64,000 nt of DNA, taken from assembly GCF_003116035.1 (NCBI RefSeq), contig NZ_LGQW01000002.1, positions 78,894 to 142,893 on the forward strand. The letters are read 5' to 3'. The DNA comes from Azospirillum sp. TSH64 (GTDB lineage: Bacteria > Pseudomonadota > Alphaproteobacteria > Azospirillales > Azospirillaceae). Below are positions 9,546-17,811 of the stretch, one piece after another. The position numbers were made by a program, and so were the translations under genes. Position 1 is the first letter of the stretch; every line of letters starts with the position of its first letter. A model generated the notes under the pieces. It saw only the letters and a program-made list of their open reading frames with translations, ran no database searches and was not told the DNA's origin.

Positions 9546-10226
9546 ATGGACCACACCGAACGCCAGATCATCGACGACCTGTTCGCCAAGCTGCATCAGG
9601 CCGAGGCGCAATCCGGCCCGCGCGATCCCGAGGCCGAGGCGCTGATCCGCGAGCGGATCGCCCGCCAGCCGGCCGCCCCCTACCTGATGGCGCAGGCCAT
9701 CGTGATGATGGAGCAGGCGCTCGCCGCCTCGCAGGGCCGCAACGAGGAGCTGGAGCGCCAGCTGCGCGAGCGTCCCGCCGCCGCTCCCGCCGCCCCGGCC
9801 CAGTCCGGCGGCGGCCTGTTCGGCAGCCTGTTCGGCGGCAGCAGCCGTCCCGCTCCGCAGCCCTCATATCCGGCGTCTGCCCCGGCCGCTGCCGCCCCTG
9901 CGGCCGCCATGCCGGCCGGCTCGCCCTGGGGCCGTCCGCCCGCCGCTGCCGGTACGCCCGCCTATGGCGACCCGCGCGTCGCCGGCTATGCCCAGCAGCC
10001 GCGGGCCGGCGGCGGCTTCATGGCCGGCGCCATGCAGACGGCGGCCGGCGTCGCCGGCGGCATGCTGATCGGCAGCGCGCTCTCCAGCATGTTCTCTGGC
10101 GGCGAGGCGGTGGCGGCCGAGGCTGCCGGTGCTGCCACCGATGCGGCCACCGCCGCCACCGACCATGTCGAACAGACGGTCGAGGACAGCGGCTGGGGCG
10201 ATTTCGGCGGCGAAGAGGAGATGTGA
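9546..10226 (+). CDS. DUF2076 family protein
   Basis: This 226-aa protein of unknown function has the DUF2076 layout. The N-terminal helical domain (MDHTERQIIDDLFAKL, then DPEAEALIRERIARQPAAPYLMAQAIVMMEQAL) is followed by a coiled-coil stretch, a Pro/Ala-rich linker, and a glycine-rich hydrophobic segment (GGFMAGAMQTAAGVAGGMLIGSALSSMF) resembling a membrane-inserting helix, then an acidic tail. I preferred the third in-frame ATG at 9546 because homologues begin at this motif; ATG 9528 is possible. The function is unknown; the family is often annotated as a periplasmic ligand-binding-like sensor. Confidence 0.85.
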   Translation: MDHTERQIIDDLFAKLHQAEAQSGPRDPEAEALIRERIARQPAAPYLMAQAIVMMEQALAASQGRNEELERQLRERPAAAPAAPAQSGGGLFGSLFGGSSRPAPQPSYPASAPAAAAPAAAMPAGSPWGRPPAAAGTPAYGDPRVAGYAQQPRAGGGFMAGAMQTAAGVAGGMLIGSALSSMFSGGEAVAAEAAGAATDAATAATDHVEQTVEDSGWGDFGGEEEM

Positions 10227-10236
10227 GTCCATCCCT

Positions 10237-10271
10237 GATGGCGGCGCTCCGTTGAACTGAGCGCCGCCATC
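10237..10271 (+). terminator. Hairpin after the DUF2076 gene
   Basis: GATGGCGGCGCTC (10237-10249) and GAGCGCCGCCATC (10259-10271) form a perfect 13-bp stem with a 9-nt loop, 11 bp past the stop codon. There is no T-run, so intrinsic termination is uncertain; it may serve as an mRNA 3'-end stabiliser. Confidence 0.6.
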
Positions 10272-10391
10272 GCGGAGAAAATTCCTATATGATGGCGTCG
10301 GACTCACCCTTGCGGAGCCGACGCCATGCCTTCCCCTCCCACCTTCTCAGGATCGCCTGCGCCAGGGCATGGGAGGGGGATTTTCCCAACC

Positions 10392-10590
10392 GATGGAACG
10401 CTGCCGTCCGGCCTGTTTCACAGCGTTCCATCCGGCCCCGGCGTTGAACCCTTGCCCATCCGGCGGATGGAACGCCGCCGCTTGGCGTGTTTCACGCTGT
10501 TCCAGCGGTCTCTCCCGTCGGCCCTGCCGATGGAACGCCGCCGCCCGGCACGTTCCACGCTGTTGCAGCCGCCTGCGGCTCTGCCCCGCG
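10392..10590. repeat. Three imperfect direct repeats beginning GATGGAACG
   Basis: GATGGAACGC(T/C)GCCG recurs at 10392, 10466 and 10529 (periods 74 and 63 bp), each followed about 20 bp on by a partial inverse (CAGCGTTCC, ctgTTCC, cgTTCCACGCTG). The first unit therefore forms a hairpin, GGAACGCTG with CAGCGTTCC. The array lies between the convergent DUF2076 and sugar-dehydrogenase genes and resembles an intergenic REP-like element. It shows no coding signature. Confidence 0.75.
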
Positions 10591-10592
10591 CT

Positions 10593-11957
10593 TCAGGCCT
10601 TCACGATGCGGTCGGCGAAGCCCTCGACCGCCCGCATGGCGTTGCGGGTGTCGACCACCAGCGGGCAGTGGGCGGCGAGGCTCTGCCAGTCGATGCCGTC
10701 ATGGTCGGTGACGATCACCGCCGCGTCGAAGCCGGCGAGCCGCTCCGCCGTCCACTCGACGGAGCGCCGGCCGGCGAGGGCGGCATGCTCGCGGGTGACC
10801 GGCAGCACGGGGATGAAGGGGTCGTGGTAGTCGACCGCGGCCCCGCGCTCCAGCAGCATCTCCATCAGCCGCAGCCCCGGCGACTCCCGGCTGTCGTCGA
10901 CGTTCTTCTTGTAGGCCATGCCGACCAGCAGGATGCGCGACCGGCTGAGCCCGATCCCGGCCTGCCGGTCGAGCGCCAGGGCCAGCCGGTCCACCACATG
11001 GCGCGGCATCATCGTGTTGACCTCTCCCGCCAGCTCGATGAAGCGGGTGGAGATCTGGTATTCGCGGGCCTTCCAAGTCAGGTAGAAGGGGTCGATCGGG
11101 ATGCAGTGGCCGCCCAGCCCGGGGCCGGGATAGAAGGGCATGAAGCCGAAGGGCTTGGTCTTCGCCGCTTCGATCACCTCCCAGATGTCGATGCCCATCG
11201 GTTCGAAGACGATCTTCAGCTCGTTCACCAGGGCGATGTTGACCGAGCGGAAGATGTTCTCGGTCAGCTTGGTCGCCTCCGCCGCCCGCGTGCCCGACAC
11301 CGGCACCACCTGCGGCACCACCTGCTCGTAGAGCGCCACCGCCAGCCGGCGCGCGCCCTCGTCGTCGCCGCCGACCACCTTGGGGATGGTGCTGGTGGTG
11401 AAGCTGATATTGCCAGGATCCTCGCGCTCGGGCGAATAGGCCAGGAAGAAGTCGCGACCGCTGGCCAGCCCGGTCTCCTCCAGGATCGGCCGCATCACCT
11501 CGTCGGTGGTGCCGGGCCAGGTGGTCGATTCCAGGACCACCAGCTGGCCGCGGCGCAGCCGGTCGCGGATCAGCCGGGTGGAGGCCTCGACGAAGCTCAG
11601 GTCCGGCTCGCGCTGGGGCGACAGCGGGGTGGGGACGCAGACGATCACGGCGTCGCAGGCGGCGAATGCGTCGGCATCGGTCGTCGCCCGGAACCGCCCG
11701 GTCGCCGCCGCCTGGGCGACACGGCCGTCGGCGATCTGCCGGATGTAGGAGCGCCCGCCGTTCAGCGCCGCCGCCTTGGCCGGGTCGATGTCGAAGCCGG
11801 TGACGCTGAAGCCGGCCCCGGTCAGCGCCAGGGCCAGCGGCAGCCCGACATAGCCGAGCCCGACCACCGCCACCCGCGCGCTGCGGCCGCGATAGGCGCC
11901 TTCCAGGGACTGGATGTCGGGTGCCTGCATGTCGGGCTGGGTGTCCGCTGTGCTCAT
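10593..11957 (-). CDS. Nucleotide-sugar dehydrogenase (UDP-Glc/UDP-GlcNAc/UDP-ManNAc 6-dehydrogenase family)
   Basis: This NAD-dependent enzyme oxidises C6 of a nucleotide sugar to a uronic acid for surface polysaccharide synthesis. It has an N-terminal Rossmann fold (VAVVGLGYVGLPLALAL), LESTTWPGTTDE, the central helix EATKLTENIFRSVNIALVNELK, the catalytic-Cys loop PGPGLGGHCIPIDPFYL, and the C-terminal domain LVGMAYKKNVDDSRESP. The sequence is closest to the WbpA/WecC type rather than classical Ugd, so the substrate is more likely an N-acetylhexosamine (inference). The start at 11957 (454 aa) has GGAACGG upstream; longer forms enter non-coding sequence. It stands alone on the minus strand. 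Confidence 0.92.
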   Translation of the reverse strand: MSTADTQPDMQAPDIQSLEGAYRGRSARVAVVGLGYVGLPLALALTGAGFSVTGFDIDPAKAAALNGGRSYIRQIADGRVAQAAATGRFRATTDADAFAACDAVIVCVPTPLSPQREPDLSFVEASTRLIRDRLRRGQLVVLESTTWPGTTDEVMRPILEETGLASGRDFFLAYSPEREDPGNISFTTSTIPKVVGGDDEGARRLAVALYEQVVPQVVPVSGTRAAEATKLTENIFRSVNIALVNELKIVFEPMGIDIWEVIEAAKTKPFGFMPFYPGPGLGGHCIPIDPFYLTWKAREYQISTRFIELAGEVNTMMPRHVVDRLALALDRQAGIGLSRSRILLVGMAYKKNVDDSRESPGLRLMEMLLERGAAVDYHDPFIPVLPVTREHAALAGRRSVEWTAERLAGFDAAVIVTDHDGIDWQSLAAHCPLVVDTRNAMRAVEGFADRIVKA

Positions 11958-12157
11958 CGTGCCGTTCCGTTCGAAAGGACTGGACCGCCCGGACGGCTGT
12001 CCCGCCTGCGGCCGCCGGAATGTGTGACGGGCGGCATGCTTTGCGCAACCCCCCGCTCCGTATTGGTGCCGGGGATCGGAAACTCTGGCGCCGGGACCGT
12101 GAAGGGTGCCACCCTCCCCGGACTCCTTGGACTTCCCTCGCCCAGACCCAACCCGCC

Positions 12158-13024
12158 ATGACAGCCCGGCACCCACCCCTCCTTCCGCAAGAGATCGCCC
12201 CGGTGGATGACCGCCAGTCGGCGCTGACCGCCCTCCATCTGGGCGGCGACCCGGCGGCCCTCTTCGGCTATTTCATGGCGCTGCGCGAGGAGAGCGACCG
12301 GGCGCTTGCCGGCCTGCCACCGGCCGGCGGCAAGCCCTATCCCTATGGCCGCTGCGAGGAGATCACCCGCGACCTCTTCGCCCGCCTGTCGCAGCGTCTG
12401 GCCCAGCCGGCCGGCCCGGTGGAGCGCGCGCTGCGCGCCTTCGTCGAGGGGGGCGGCGTGCTGCACAGCGTCTGGGGAGTCCTGCGCGGGCAGTATTTCC
12501 AGAACGCGCTCCAGATCGGGGCGCTCTATGTCGATGTGTCGAACGACACGGTGGTGGTCACCAAGCCGAAGGTGGAGATCCTGCCGGTCGCGGAGTCCGG
12601 CCTGGTGCCGGTGCGCGACCTCGACCATTTCCGGCAGACGGCGGAGCGCTACTGGGGGGCGACGCTCTATGCCAACCATCTGGCGCCGACGCTTGCCCCG
12701 CTGCTGCCGGTGCTGTCGGTCAGTCCCGGCCGGCTGGCGCCCGGCCTGCAATCGGCCTGCGACTACATGATCGCGCTGATGTGCCGCGACCGGTTCGAGC
12801 AGGCCGAACGCTGGCTGGAGACCGGCCCCGCCTCGCCCGCCGACCTTGCCGCCAGCTGCCTCGCCGCCATCCCCGCCGACCTGCGCCCGCTGACCGGCCA
12901 GCCCCGGCTGGAGGCGGTCGCCGCCTGCCGCCGCGCCCGGGAAGCCGCCTGCTGGGCCGACCCCGACTGGCGCACCGCCCGCGTTCTCGACTATCTGCGG
13001 CTCATGCGCGGGCCGGGAGGTTAA
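12158..13024 (+). CDS. Conserved-looking protein of unknown function
   Basis: This 288-aa protein I do not recognise. It is soluble and alpha-helical in appearance, with no signal peptide or obvious membrane segment. Notable blocks are YGRCEEITRDLFARL, GGGVLHSVWGVLRGQYFQNALQIGALYVDVSNDTVVVTKPKVEILP and RYWGATLYANHLAPTLAPLLPVLSVSPGRLAPGLQSACDYMIALMCRDRF. The start at 12158 is the first ATG that leaves the upstream frame of poor coding quality; no strong ribosome-binding site is visible. Its stop overlaps the convergent higA stop by 3 bp (TTAA). The adjacent sugar dehydrogenase, read divergently, may hint at a role in polysaccharide metabolism, but this is only proximity. Confidence 0.75.
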   Translation: MTARHPPLLPQEIAPVDDRQSALTALHLGGDPAALFGYFMALREESDRALAGLPPAGGKPYPYGRCEEITRDLFARLSQRLAQPAGPVERALRAFVEGGGVLHSVWGVLRGQYFQNALQIGALYVDVSNDTVVVTKPKVEILPVAESGLVPVRDLDHFRQTAERYWGATLYANHLAPTLAPLLPVLSVSPGRLAPGLQSACDYMIALMCRDRFEQAERWLETGPASPADLAASCLAAIPADLRPLTGQPRLEAVAACRRAREAACWADPDWRTARVLDYLRLMRGPGG

Positions 13025-13338
13025 GCCGCCTTATCCAGATGCGGCAGCGGCTTGATGGCGTCCAGCGCATCGCCGATTTCCGCCCGCGCGACCTTGGTTT
13101 CGAAGATGCTCTGCAGATTGCTCCAATAGCGCGCGTCGGTTCCGAAAGCCTTGCCCAGCCTCAGCGCCATCGGTGCGGTGATCCGCCGCTCGCCGTTCAT
13201 GATCCCGGTCACCGCGTTGGGCGGCACGCCAATATGCTCGGCAAAGCGGCGGGCGCTCAGGCCGAGCGCCTCCAGCTCGTCGCGCAGGAACTCGCCGGGG
13301 TGGATGGGAGGCAGGTTGTCGACAGCGGGATGGCTCAT
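13021..13338 (-). CDS. higA: HigA-type antitoxin (XRE family)
   Basis: This 105-aa antitoxin neutralises HigB and represses its own operon. It shows the HigA/VapI signature HPGEFLRDELEALGLSARRFAEHIGVPPNAVTGIMNGERRITAPMALRLGKAFG, a helix-turn-helix starting near residue 25, followed by a typical C-terminal dimerisation tail with WSNLQSIFE. It lies 7 bp downstream of the toxin gene in the toxin-first order characteristic of higBA. The key HTH residues look intact. Confidence 0.93.
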   Translation of the reverse strand: MSHPAVDNLPPIHPGEFLRDELEALGLSARRFAEHIGVPPNAVTGIMNGERRITAPMALRLGKAFGTDARYWSNLQSIFETKVARAEIGDALDAIKPLPHLDKAA

Positions 13339-13345
13339 GGAAACC

Positions 13346-13669
13346 TCAGTGATAATCGGCGATTGCGACGTCGTAAGGCTCTCCTGGCACGGTCAGAAGG
13401 TCGGCATCGGCCTGCGCGTCTCCAACCACGGCCCAGCGGAAACAGACACGCCACTGGTCGTTGATCCGGATGCTGTACTGGCCCTTCCGTTCCCCGCCCA
13501 GCGCTTCGAAACGGTTGGACGGAGGATGCCGGAGATCCATCAGCCGGGTGGCCGCCTGAAGCTTGGTCAATGCCTTGGCGGCTTGGCGCTCAAAAGACTG
13601 GAACTCCCTCACCCGCTTGCCGGCCATGAAATCGGCCGTCCGCTTGTCCACACAGTTTCTGATCGGCAT
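13346..13669 (-). CDS. higB: HigB-type mRNA interferase toxin
   Basis: This RelE-superfamily toxin is expected to cleave ribosome-bound mRNA. Family blocks are FMAGKRVREFQSFERQAAKALTKLQAATRLMDLRHPPSNRFEALGGERKGQYSIRINDQWRVCFRW, including the conserved C-terminal RINDQWRVCF strand. I prefer the ATG at 13669 (107 aa), which has GAGAGGA in front and gives MPIRNCVDKRTADF; the ATG at 13690 would add seven residues. The C-terminal tail is about ten residues longer than the usual 92-95 aa toxin. It is co-transcribed with higA. Confidence 0.92.
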   Translation of the reverse strand: MPIRNCVDKRTADFMAGKRVREFQSFERQAAKALTKLQAATRLMDLRHPPSNRFEALGGERKGQYSIRINDQWRVCFRWAVVGDAQADADLLTVPGEPYDVAIADYH

Positions 13670-13699
13670 CCGCGTCCTCTCGCGGATCATTATGTGTTA

Positions 13700-13713
13700 C
13701 GTTACGGATAACG
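13700..13713. promoter_or_regulatory. Palindromic operator candidate of higBA
   Basis: CGTTACGGATAACG (CGTTA-N4-TAACG) lies 31 bp upstream of the higB start at 13669, where an HigA repressor site is expected. A further GTTAC half-site at 13696-13700 overlaps it. The sequence is markedly more AT-rich than its surroundings. No footprint evidence is available from sequence alone. Confidence 0.55.
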
Positions 13714-13728
13714 GTCAAGCCCGCCCCC

Positions 13729-14646
13729 TCACAGCCGGTCCGTGCCGAAGGTGTCGCAGGCTTCCAGGCGGCCGCTTTCCAGGCCGGTGCGGAACCAGCG
13801 GACGCGCTGGGCGGAGCTGCCGTGGGTGAAGCTGTCGGGGCTGACGGTGCCGCGCGCCTGACGTTGCAGGCGGTCGTCGCCGATGGCACTGGCGGCGGTC
13901 AGCGCCTCCTCGACGTCGCCGGGCTCCAGCATCTTGCGGTCGCGGTTGGCGTGGTTGCCCCAGATGCCGGCGAAGCAGTCGGCCTGCAGTTCCAGCCGCA
14001 CCGACAGGGCGTTGGCCTCGGCTTGGCCGCCCGCCCGCTGCTGGGCCGCCTGCACCTTGTCGGAGATGCCCAGCAGGTTCTGCACATGGTGGCCGACCTC
14101 GTGGGCGATGACGTAGGCCTGGGCGAAGTCGCCCGGGGCCTGGAAGCGGTCGCGCAGCTCGCGGTAGAAGCCGAGGTCGATGTAGAGCTTACGGTCCATC
14201 GGGCAGTAGAAGGGCCCCATCGCCGCCTGGGCCCGGCCGCAGCCCGACGCCACCGTGCCGGTGAACAGCACCAGCGTCGGGTCCTGGTACTGGCGCCCCA
14301 TCTGCTGGAACAGGCCCTGCCAGGTGTCCTCGGTATCGGCCAGCACGACGGAGACGAAGCGCTTCAGCTCGTCGTCGCCCTGGCTGCGCGGAGCGGCCTC
14401 GCCGATCTGGGTGCGGTCTGCGGTGGTCCGGTCTCCCTGCTCGCCGCCGCCCAGCAGCACCGTGGGATCGACCCCCAGCACCATCGAGACCAGCAGCACC
14501 ACGATGACGCCGCCGACGCCCAGCCCGCCCGCGCCGATGCGGATGCCCCCTCCCCCGAGCCCGCCGCCGCCTAGCCTGCCGCCCAGGCCTCCCTGTCCGC
14601 GGCGGTCCTCGACATTTTCGCTTTCCCGTCCGCCCTGCCACCGCAT
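13729..14646 (-). CDS. Neutral zinc metallopeptidase (YpfJ family)
   Basis: This is a predicted membrane-anchored zinc metalloprotease. The N-terminus (about 1-65) is Gly/Arg-rich, followed by one membrane helix (VGGVIVVLLVSMVLGV), then the YpfJ domain. The zinc motif is AYVIAHEVGHHVQ (HEVGH near residue 181), with the downstream LELQADCFAGIWG glutamate block and PDSFTHGSSAQRVRWF. The start is the ATG at 14646 with GGAGGG 6 bp upstream (305 aa). The gene stands alone. Substrates are unknown; the Cys pairs SGCGRAQAAMGPFYCP and ADC...EACD suggest a disulfide-bonded periplasmic domain. Confidence 0.9.
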   Translation of the reverse strand: MRWQGGRESENVEDRRGQGGLGGRLGGGGLGGGGIRIGAGGLGVGGVIVVLLVSMVLGVDPTVLLGGGEQGDRTTADRTQIGEAAPRSQGDDELKRFVSVVLADTEDTWQGLFQQMGRQYQDPTLVLFTGTVASGCGRAQAAMGPFYCPMDRKLYIDLGFYRELRDRFQAPGDFAQAYVIAHEVGHHVQNLLGISDKVQAAQQRAGGQAEANALSVRLELQADCFAGIWGNHANRDRKMLEPGDVEEALTAASAIGDDRLQRQARGTVSPDSFTHGSSAQRVRWFRTGLESGRLEACDTFGTDRL

Positions 14647-15048
14647 CGCCGCCCTCCTTCGCCCGCCCGTCCCGATCGTCAGGTCCGGTGGAGACGAAAC
14701 CATCAAGGGCTTCCCACGTTCCCTGCGGGTCCGGCGGTAAGACGGGGAGTCGGTGCGGAACGGCTTGAAAATCCCACCCCGCTCCCCATCTGGAGACTGG
14801 CCGAAGACCGTCTGGGCAGAACCGCTCGGGCTGTGCCGCCCCCCCACCTTTCCCGCCCCGGCGGGAGAGAGCCTTCGTGGGGGCGCCGGCCGTTTGGAAC
14901 ATGCCCATGCCGGGGCCTGTTTTACTTTATCGGAGTCTCCTGCGGCGGTGTTGCGCCGCCGCGGCTCCCGTTTCACGACGCCACACACGAACAAGAGCCG
15001 GCCGGCACCGAAATCCATCGGTCCGCCCATCCGGCCTGGAGGATTTTC
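14647..15048. other. Leader/intergenic region upstream of the infC transcription unit
   Basis: No gene is convincing here. A nested hairpin at about 14837-14886 pairs GCCCCC with GGGGGC around a perfect inner stem, TCCCGCC-CC-GGCGGGA; being 160 bp upstream of the small gene before infC, it could be an upstream terminator or part of a long leader. Positions 14920-14935 (GTTTTACTTTATCGG) are the only AT-rich segment and may include a promoter. Confidence 0.4.
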
Positions 15049-15261
15049 ATGACGACCCCGATCGTTTCCGCCCTTTCGCAGACCGCTCGCCATTTTGCCG
15101 CCCAGCCCGCGCTTGCGCCGGTCCATCTGGCCTCTACCCGCCTCTCCGCTGGCCAATTCGCCGCAGCTGAAAGCAAAAAGCCCGATTTTCGCTCCAAGCC
15201 TGAGCCGTCCGGCTTGACCCGGGGCGAACTGCGGCAGATTGTGCTCGACATCCTGGGCTGA
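15049..15261 (+). CDS. Small protein upstream of infC, unknown function
   Basis: This 70-aa protein begins at an ATG preceded by TGGAGGATTTTC, a strong ribosome-binding site at good spacing, so translation is plausible. It is basic, with a hydrophilic C-terminal half (ESKKPDFRSKPEPSGLTRGELRQIVLDILG) resembling a short helical segment, and no membrane helix. It ends 55 bp before the infC start, so the two are probably co-transcribed. No family was recognised. Confidence 0.6.
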   Translation: MTTPIVSALSQTARHFAAQPALAPVHLASTRLSAGQFAAAESKKPDFRSKPEPSGLTRGELRQIVLDILG

Positions 15262-15316
15262 TCCTATCGGCCCGGGCTCGTCCTTTTCTACCCATCCACG
15301 ACTATAGGAGATCACC

Positions 15317-15850
15317 ATAGCCAAGCTCTACGACGCGGACCCCGTCCGCGAAGGCCCGCGCCTCAACCGTGAAATCACCGCCCGTATGGTCCGCCTCGTC
15401 GGCGCCGACGGCGAGATGGTCGGCGTGGTGCCGCTCCGCCAAGCGCTGGAAGCCGCCGCGGATGCCGACCTCGACCTCGTCGAAGTGGCGCCCCAGGCGG
15501 ATCCGCCTGTCTGCAAGATCCTCGATTACGGCAAGTTCCGTTTCGAGGAGCAGAAGAAGGCCAACGAGGCGCGGAAGAAGCAGAAGATCATCGAGCTGAA
15601 GGAAATCAAACTTCGGCCGAACATCGACGATCACGATTATGACGTGAAGATGCGTTCCGCCATCCGCTTTATCGAGGAAGGCGACAAGGTCAAGATGACC
15701 ATGCGCTTCCGCGGTCGCGAGATGGCGCACCAGGATCTCGGTCTGAACGTGCTCGTCCGCGTGCGTGACCAGCTCCAGGACATCGCCAAGGTCGAGCAGA
15801 TGCCCCGGGTCGAAGGCCGCATGATGGTCATGGTGCTGGCCCCGCGCTGA
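15317..15850 (+). CDS. infC: Translation initiation factor IF-3, with an ATA start codon
   Basis: IF3 binds the 30S subunit, prevents premature 50S joining and proofreads the initiator codon. The 177-aa sequence contains the N-terminal domain ([27 protein letters not shown]), linker ([25 protein letters not shown]) and C-terminal domain ([43 protein letters not shown]). The first in-frame ATG (15386) would delete about 23 conserved residues. The only good start is ATA at 15317, 6 bp after AGGAG (15306-15310), giving [19 protein letters not shown]. Non-AUG starts (AUU, rarely AUA or AUC) are known in infC and underlie autoregulation, because IF3 rejects such codons. Confidence 0.95.
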   Translation: MAKLYDADPVREGPRLNREITARMVRLVGADGEMVGVVPLRQALEAAADADLDLVEVAPQADPPVCKILDYGKFRFEEQKKANEARKKQKIIELKEIKLRPNIDDHDYDVKMRSAIRFIEEGDKVKMTMRFRGREMAHQDLGLNVLVRVRDQLQDIAKVEQMPRVEGRMMVMVLAPR

Positions 15851-15870
15851 GCCTGGACCAAAGGGATCTC

Positions 15871-15898
15871 GCGGGGCGGTTCGCCGCCCCGCCCCTTT
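15871..15898 (+). terminator. Intrinsic terminator of infC
   Basis: GCGGGGCGG (15871-15879), TTCG tetraloop and CCGCCCCGC (15884-15892) form a perfect 9-bp stem, extended outward by AAGGG/CCCTT. A short pyrimidine run, CCCTTTCT, follows. It lies 21 bp after the infC stop. Confidence 0.8.
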
Positions 15899-16141
15899 CT
15901 CGTGCCTGCTCCTTTCTCGTGACGGCCGTTTTCCGTCCCGACCGTAAATTCCCCCGCGAATTTCTCTATTATCAAATTTTCCCGCCCTCAAATCGCGCCG
16001 GATTAATCCCGGAACATCCCGCGTGATGCGGCGGAATAATACCCGACTATTCGCATTGGGTTATTGACCCCGTCGGCGTCGAACGGGAATCATCGCACTT
16101 CCCGTGTCTCACTCCCCCCTGTGTTCCGGAAAGTCGTTGTT

Positions 16142-17797
16142 ATGAAGGACGAACGTGTCGCGCCCGCCTGGGAGCCCATCTCCGGCGAACGGCAGTTCCG
16201 CCTGCTGGTCCAGAGCGTGGTCGACTATGCGATCTTCATGCTCGATCCCGCCGGCATCGTCCGCAGCTGGAATGCCGGGGCGGCCCGGATGAAGGGCTAT
16301 GCCGCCGACGAGATCATCGGCCGGCATTTCTCCAGTTTCTACACGCCGGAGGACCGTGCCGCCGACATGCCGCAGCGCGCGCTCGCCACCGCCCTGTCGG
16401 AGGGCAGGTTCGAGGCGGAGGGCTGGCGCCTGCGCAAGGACGGCACCCGCTTCTGGGCCAGCGTCGTCATCGACCCGATCCGTGACGAGACCGGGACCTT
16501 GCGCGGCTTCGCCAAGGTCACCCGCGACATCACCGAGCGCCGCAAGGCCCAGCAGGCGCTGGATGAGGCGCGCGAGGCCCTGGCCCAGGCTCAGAAGATG
16601 GAGGCGGTCGGCCAGCTGACCGGCGGCGTCGCCCATGACTTCAACAACCTGCTGCAGGCGATCAGCAGCAGCCTGGAGCTGATCGACCAGCGGCTGTCGG
16701 TCGGGCGCAGCGACATCGCCCCCTTCACCGCCACCGCCCGCGCCGCGGTGGACCGGGCCGCCACCCTGACCCGGCGCCTGCTGGCCTTCGCCCGGCGCCA
16801 GCCGCTGAAGCCGGAGCGCGTCGAGCTGAACGGGCTTGTGGCCGGGCTGTGGGATCTGCTGGGCCGCTCGGTGGGCGAGCAGATCCGGCTGGAGCGGCGG
16901 CTGGCGGAGCCGCTGTGGCCGGTCCATGCCGACGTGAACCAGATCGAGAGCGCCCTGCTGAATCTGGTGATCAACGCCCGCGACGCCATGCCGGAGGGCG
17001 GATGCGTGACGGTGGAGACCGCCAATGCCGCTTTTTCACCGGCCGACCTCGTCAACGATCCCGGGGTGCAGGCCGGCGATTATGCGGTGCTGACCGTGCG
17101 CGACAGCGGGACCGGCATGCCGCCCGACGTGCTGGCCCGCGTCTTCGAGCCCTTCTTCACCACCAAGCCGATCGGCCAGGGCACCGGCCTGGGGCTGAGC
17201 CAGCTCTACGGTTTCGCCCGCCAGTCCGGGGGCTTCGTCCGCATCGACAGCGCGGTCGGCCGCGGCACCGCGGTGCATCTCCACCTGCCGCGCGATCATG
17301 CCGCCGCCGCTTCCACCGGACAGGCGCAGCCCGCCGCCGTGCCGGCGCTGCCGCCCGGCCGGACCGGGCGGGGCACCGTGCTGGTGGTGGAGGACGAGGA
17401 GCTGGTCCGCATGCTGCTGGTGGAGGTGCTGGAGAGCGACGGCTACACCACGCTGGAAGCCGCCGACGGCACCTCGGCGCTTGCCCGACTGACAAATGCC
17501 CAAGCGGGAACCAAAGACAAAGCCGGGGCAAATCCGCCGGTCGACCTGCTGGTGACCGATGTCGGGCTGCCCGGCCTGAACGGCCGTCAACTGGCGGAGG
17601 CGGCGCAGGCGCACTATCCCGATCTGAAGGTCCTGTTCCTGACCGGCTATGCCTTTCAAGCCCTGGACGACAGGCACGGCGACGGCGAGGATGGGCTTGG
17701 CCACAACATGCGCATGCTGGTCAAGCCCGTGGCAGTCGACGCCTTCCGCGCCATGGTGCGGAAGCTTCTGTCCGACGGCCCTTCCGACGGCATCTAG
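16142..17797 (+). CDS. PAS-containing hybrid sensor histidine kinase/response regulator
   Basis: This 551-aa soluble sensor has a PAS domain (about 17-140; LLVQSVVDYAIFMLDPAGIVRSWNAGAARMKGY), a coiled coil, a HisKA domain with phospho-accepting His in [15 protein letters not shown] (about 175), an HATPase domain ([32 protein letters not shown]) and a C-terminal receiver with acceptor Asp in LLVTDVGLPGLNGRQL and conserved MLVKPV. All catalytic residues are present. I chose ATG 16142; an ATG at 16064 would add 26 residues unlike any domain. The signal is unknown; the PAS pocket resembles light/redox sensors of the family. No cognate regulator is adjacent. Confidence 0.93.
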   Translation: MKDERVAPAWEPISGERQFRLLVQSVVDYAIFMLDPAGIVRSWNAGAARMKGYAADEIIGRHFSSFYTPEDRAADMPQRALATALSEGRFEAEGWRLRKDGTRFWASVVIDPIRDETGTLRGFAKVTRDITERRKAQQALDEAREALAQAQKMEAVGQLTGGVAHDFNNLLQAISSSLELIDQRLSVGRSDIAPFTATARAAVDRAATLTRRLLAFARRQPLKPERVELNGLVAGLWDLLGRSVGEQIRLERRLAEPLWPVHADVNQIESALLNLVINARDAMPEGGCVTVETANAAFSPADLVNDPGVQAGDYAVLTVRDSGTGMPPDVLARVFEPFFTTKPIGQGTGLGLSQLYGFARQSGGFVRIDSAVGRGTAVHLHLPRDHAAAASTGQAQPAAVPALPPGRTGRGTVLVVEDEELVRMLLVEVLESDGYTTLEAADGTSALARLTNAQAGTKDKAGANPPVDLLVTDVGLPGLNGRQLAEAAQAHYPDLKVLFLTGYAFQALDDRHGDGEDGLGHNMRMLVKPVAVDAFRAMVRKLLSDGPSDGI

Positions 17798-17811
17798 GGA
17801 GACCTGAGACG

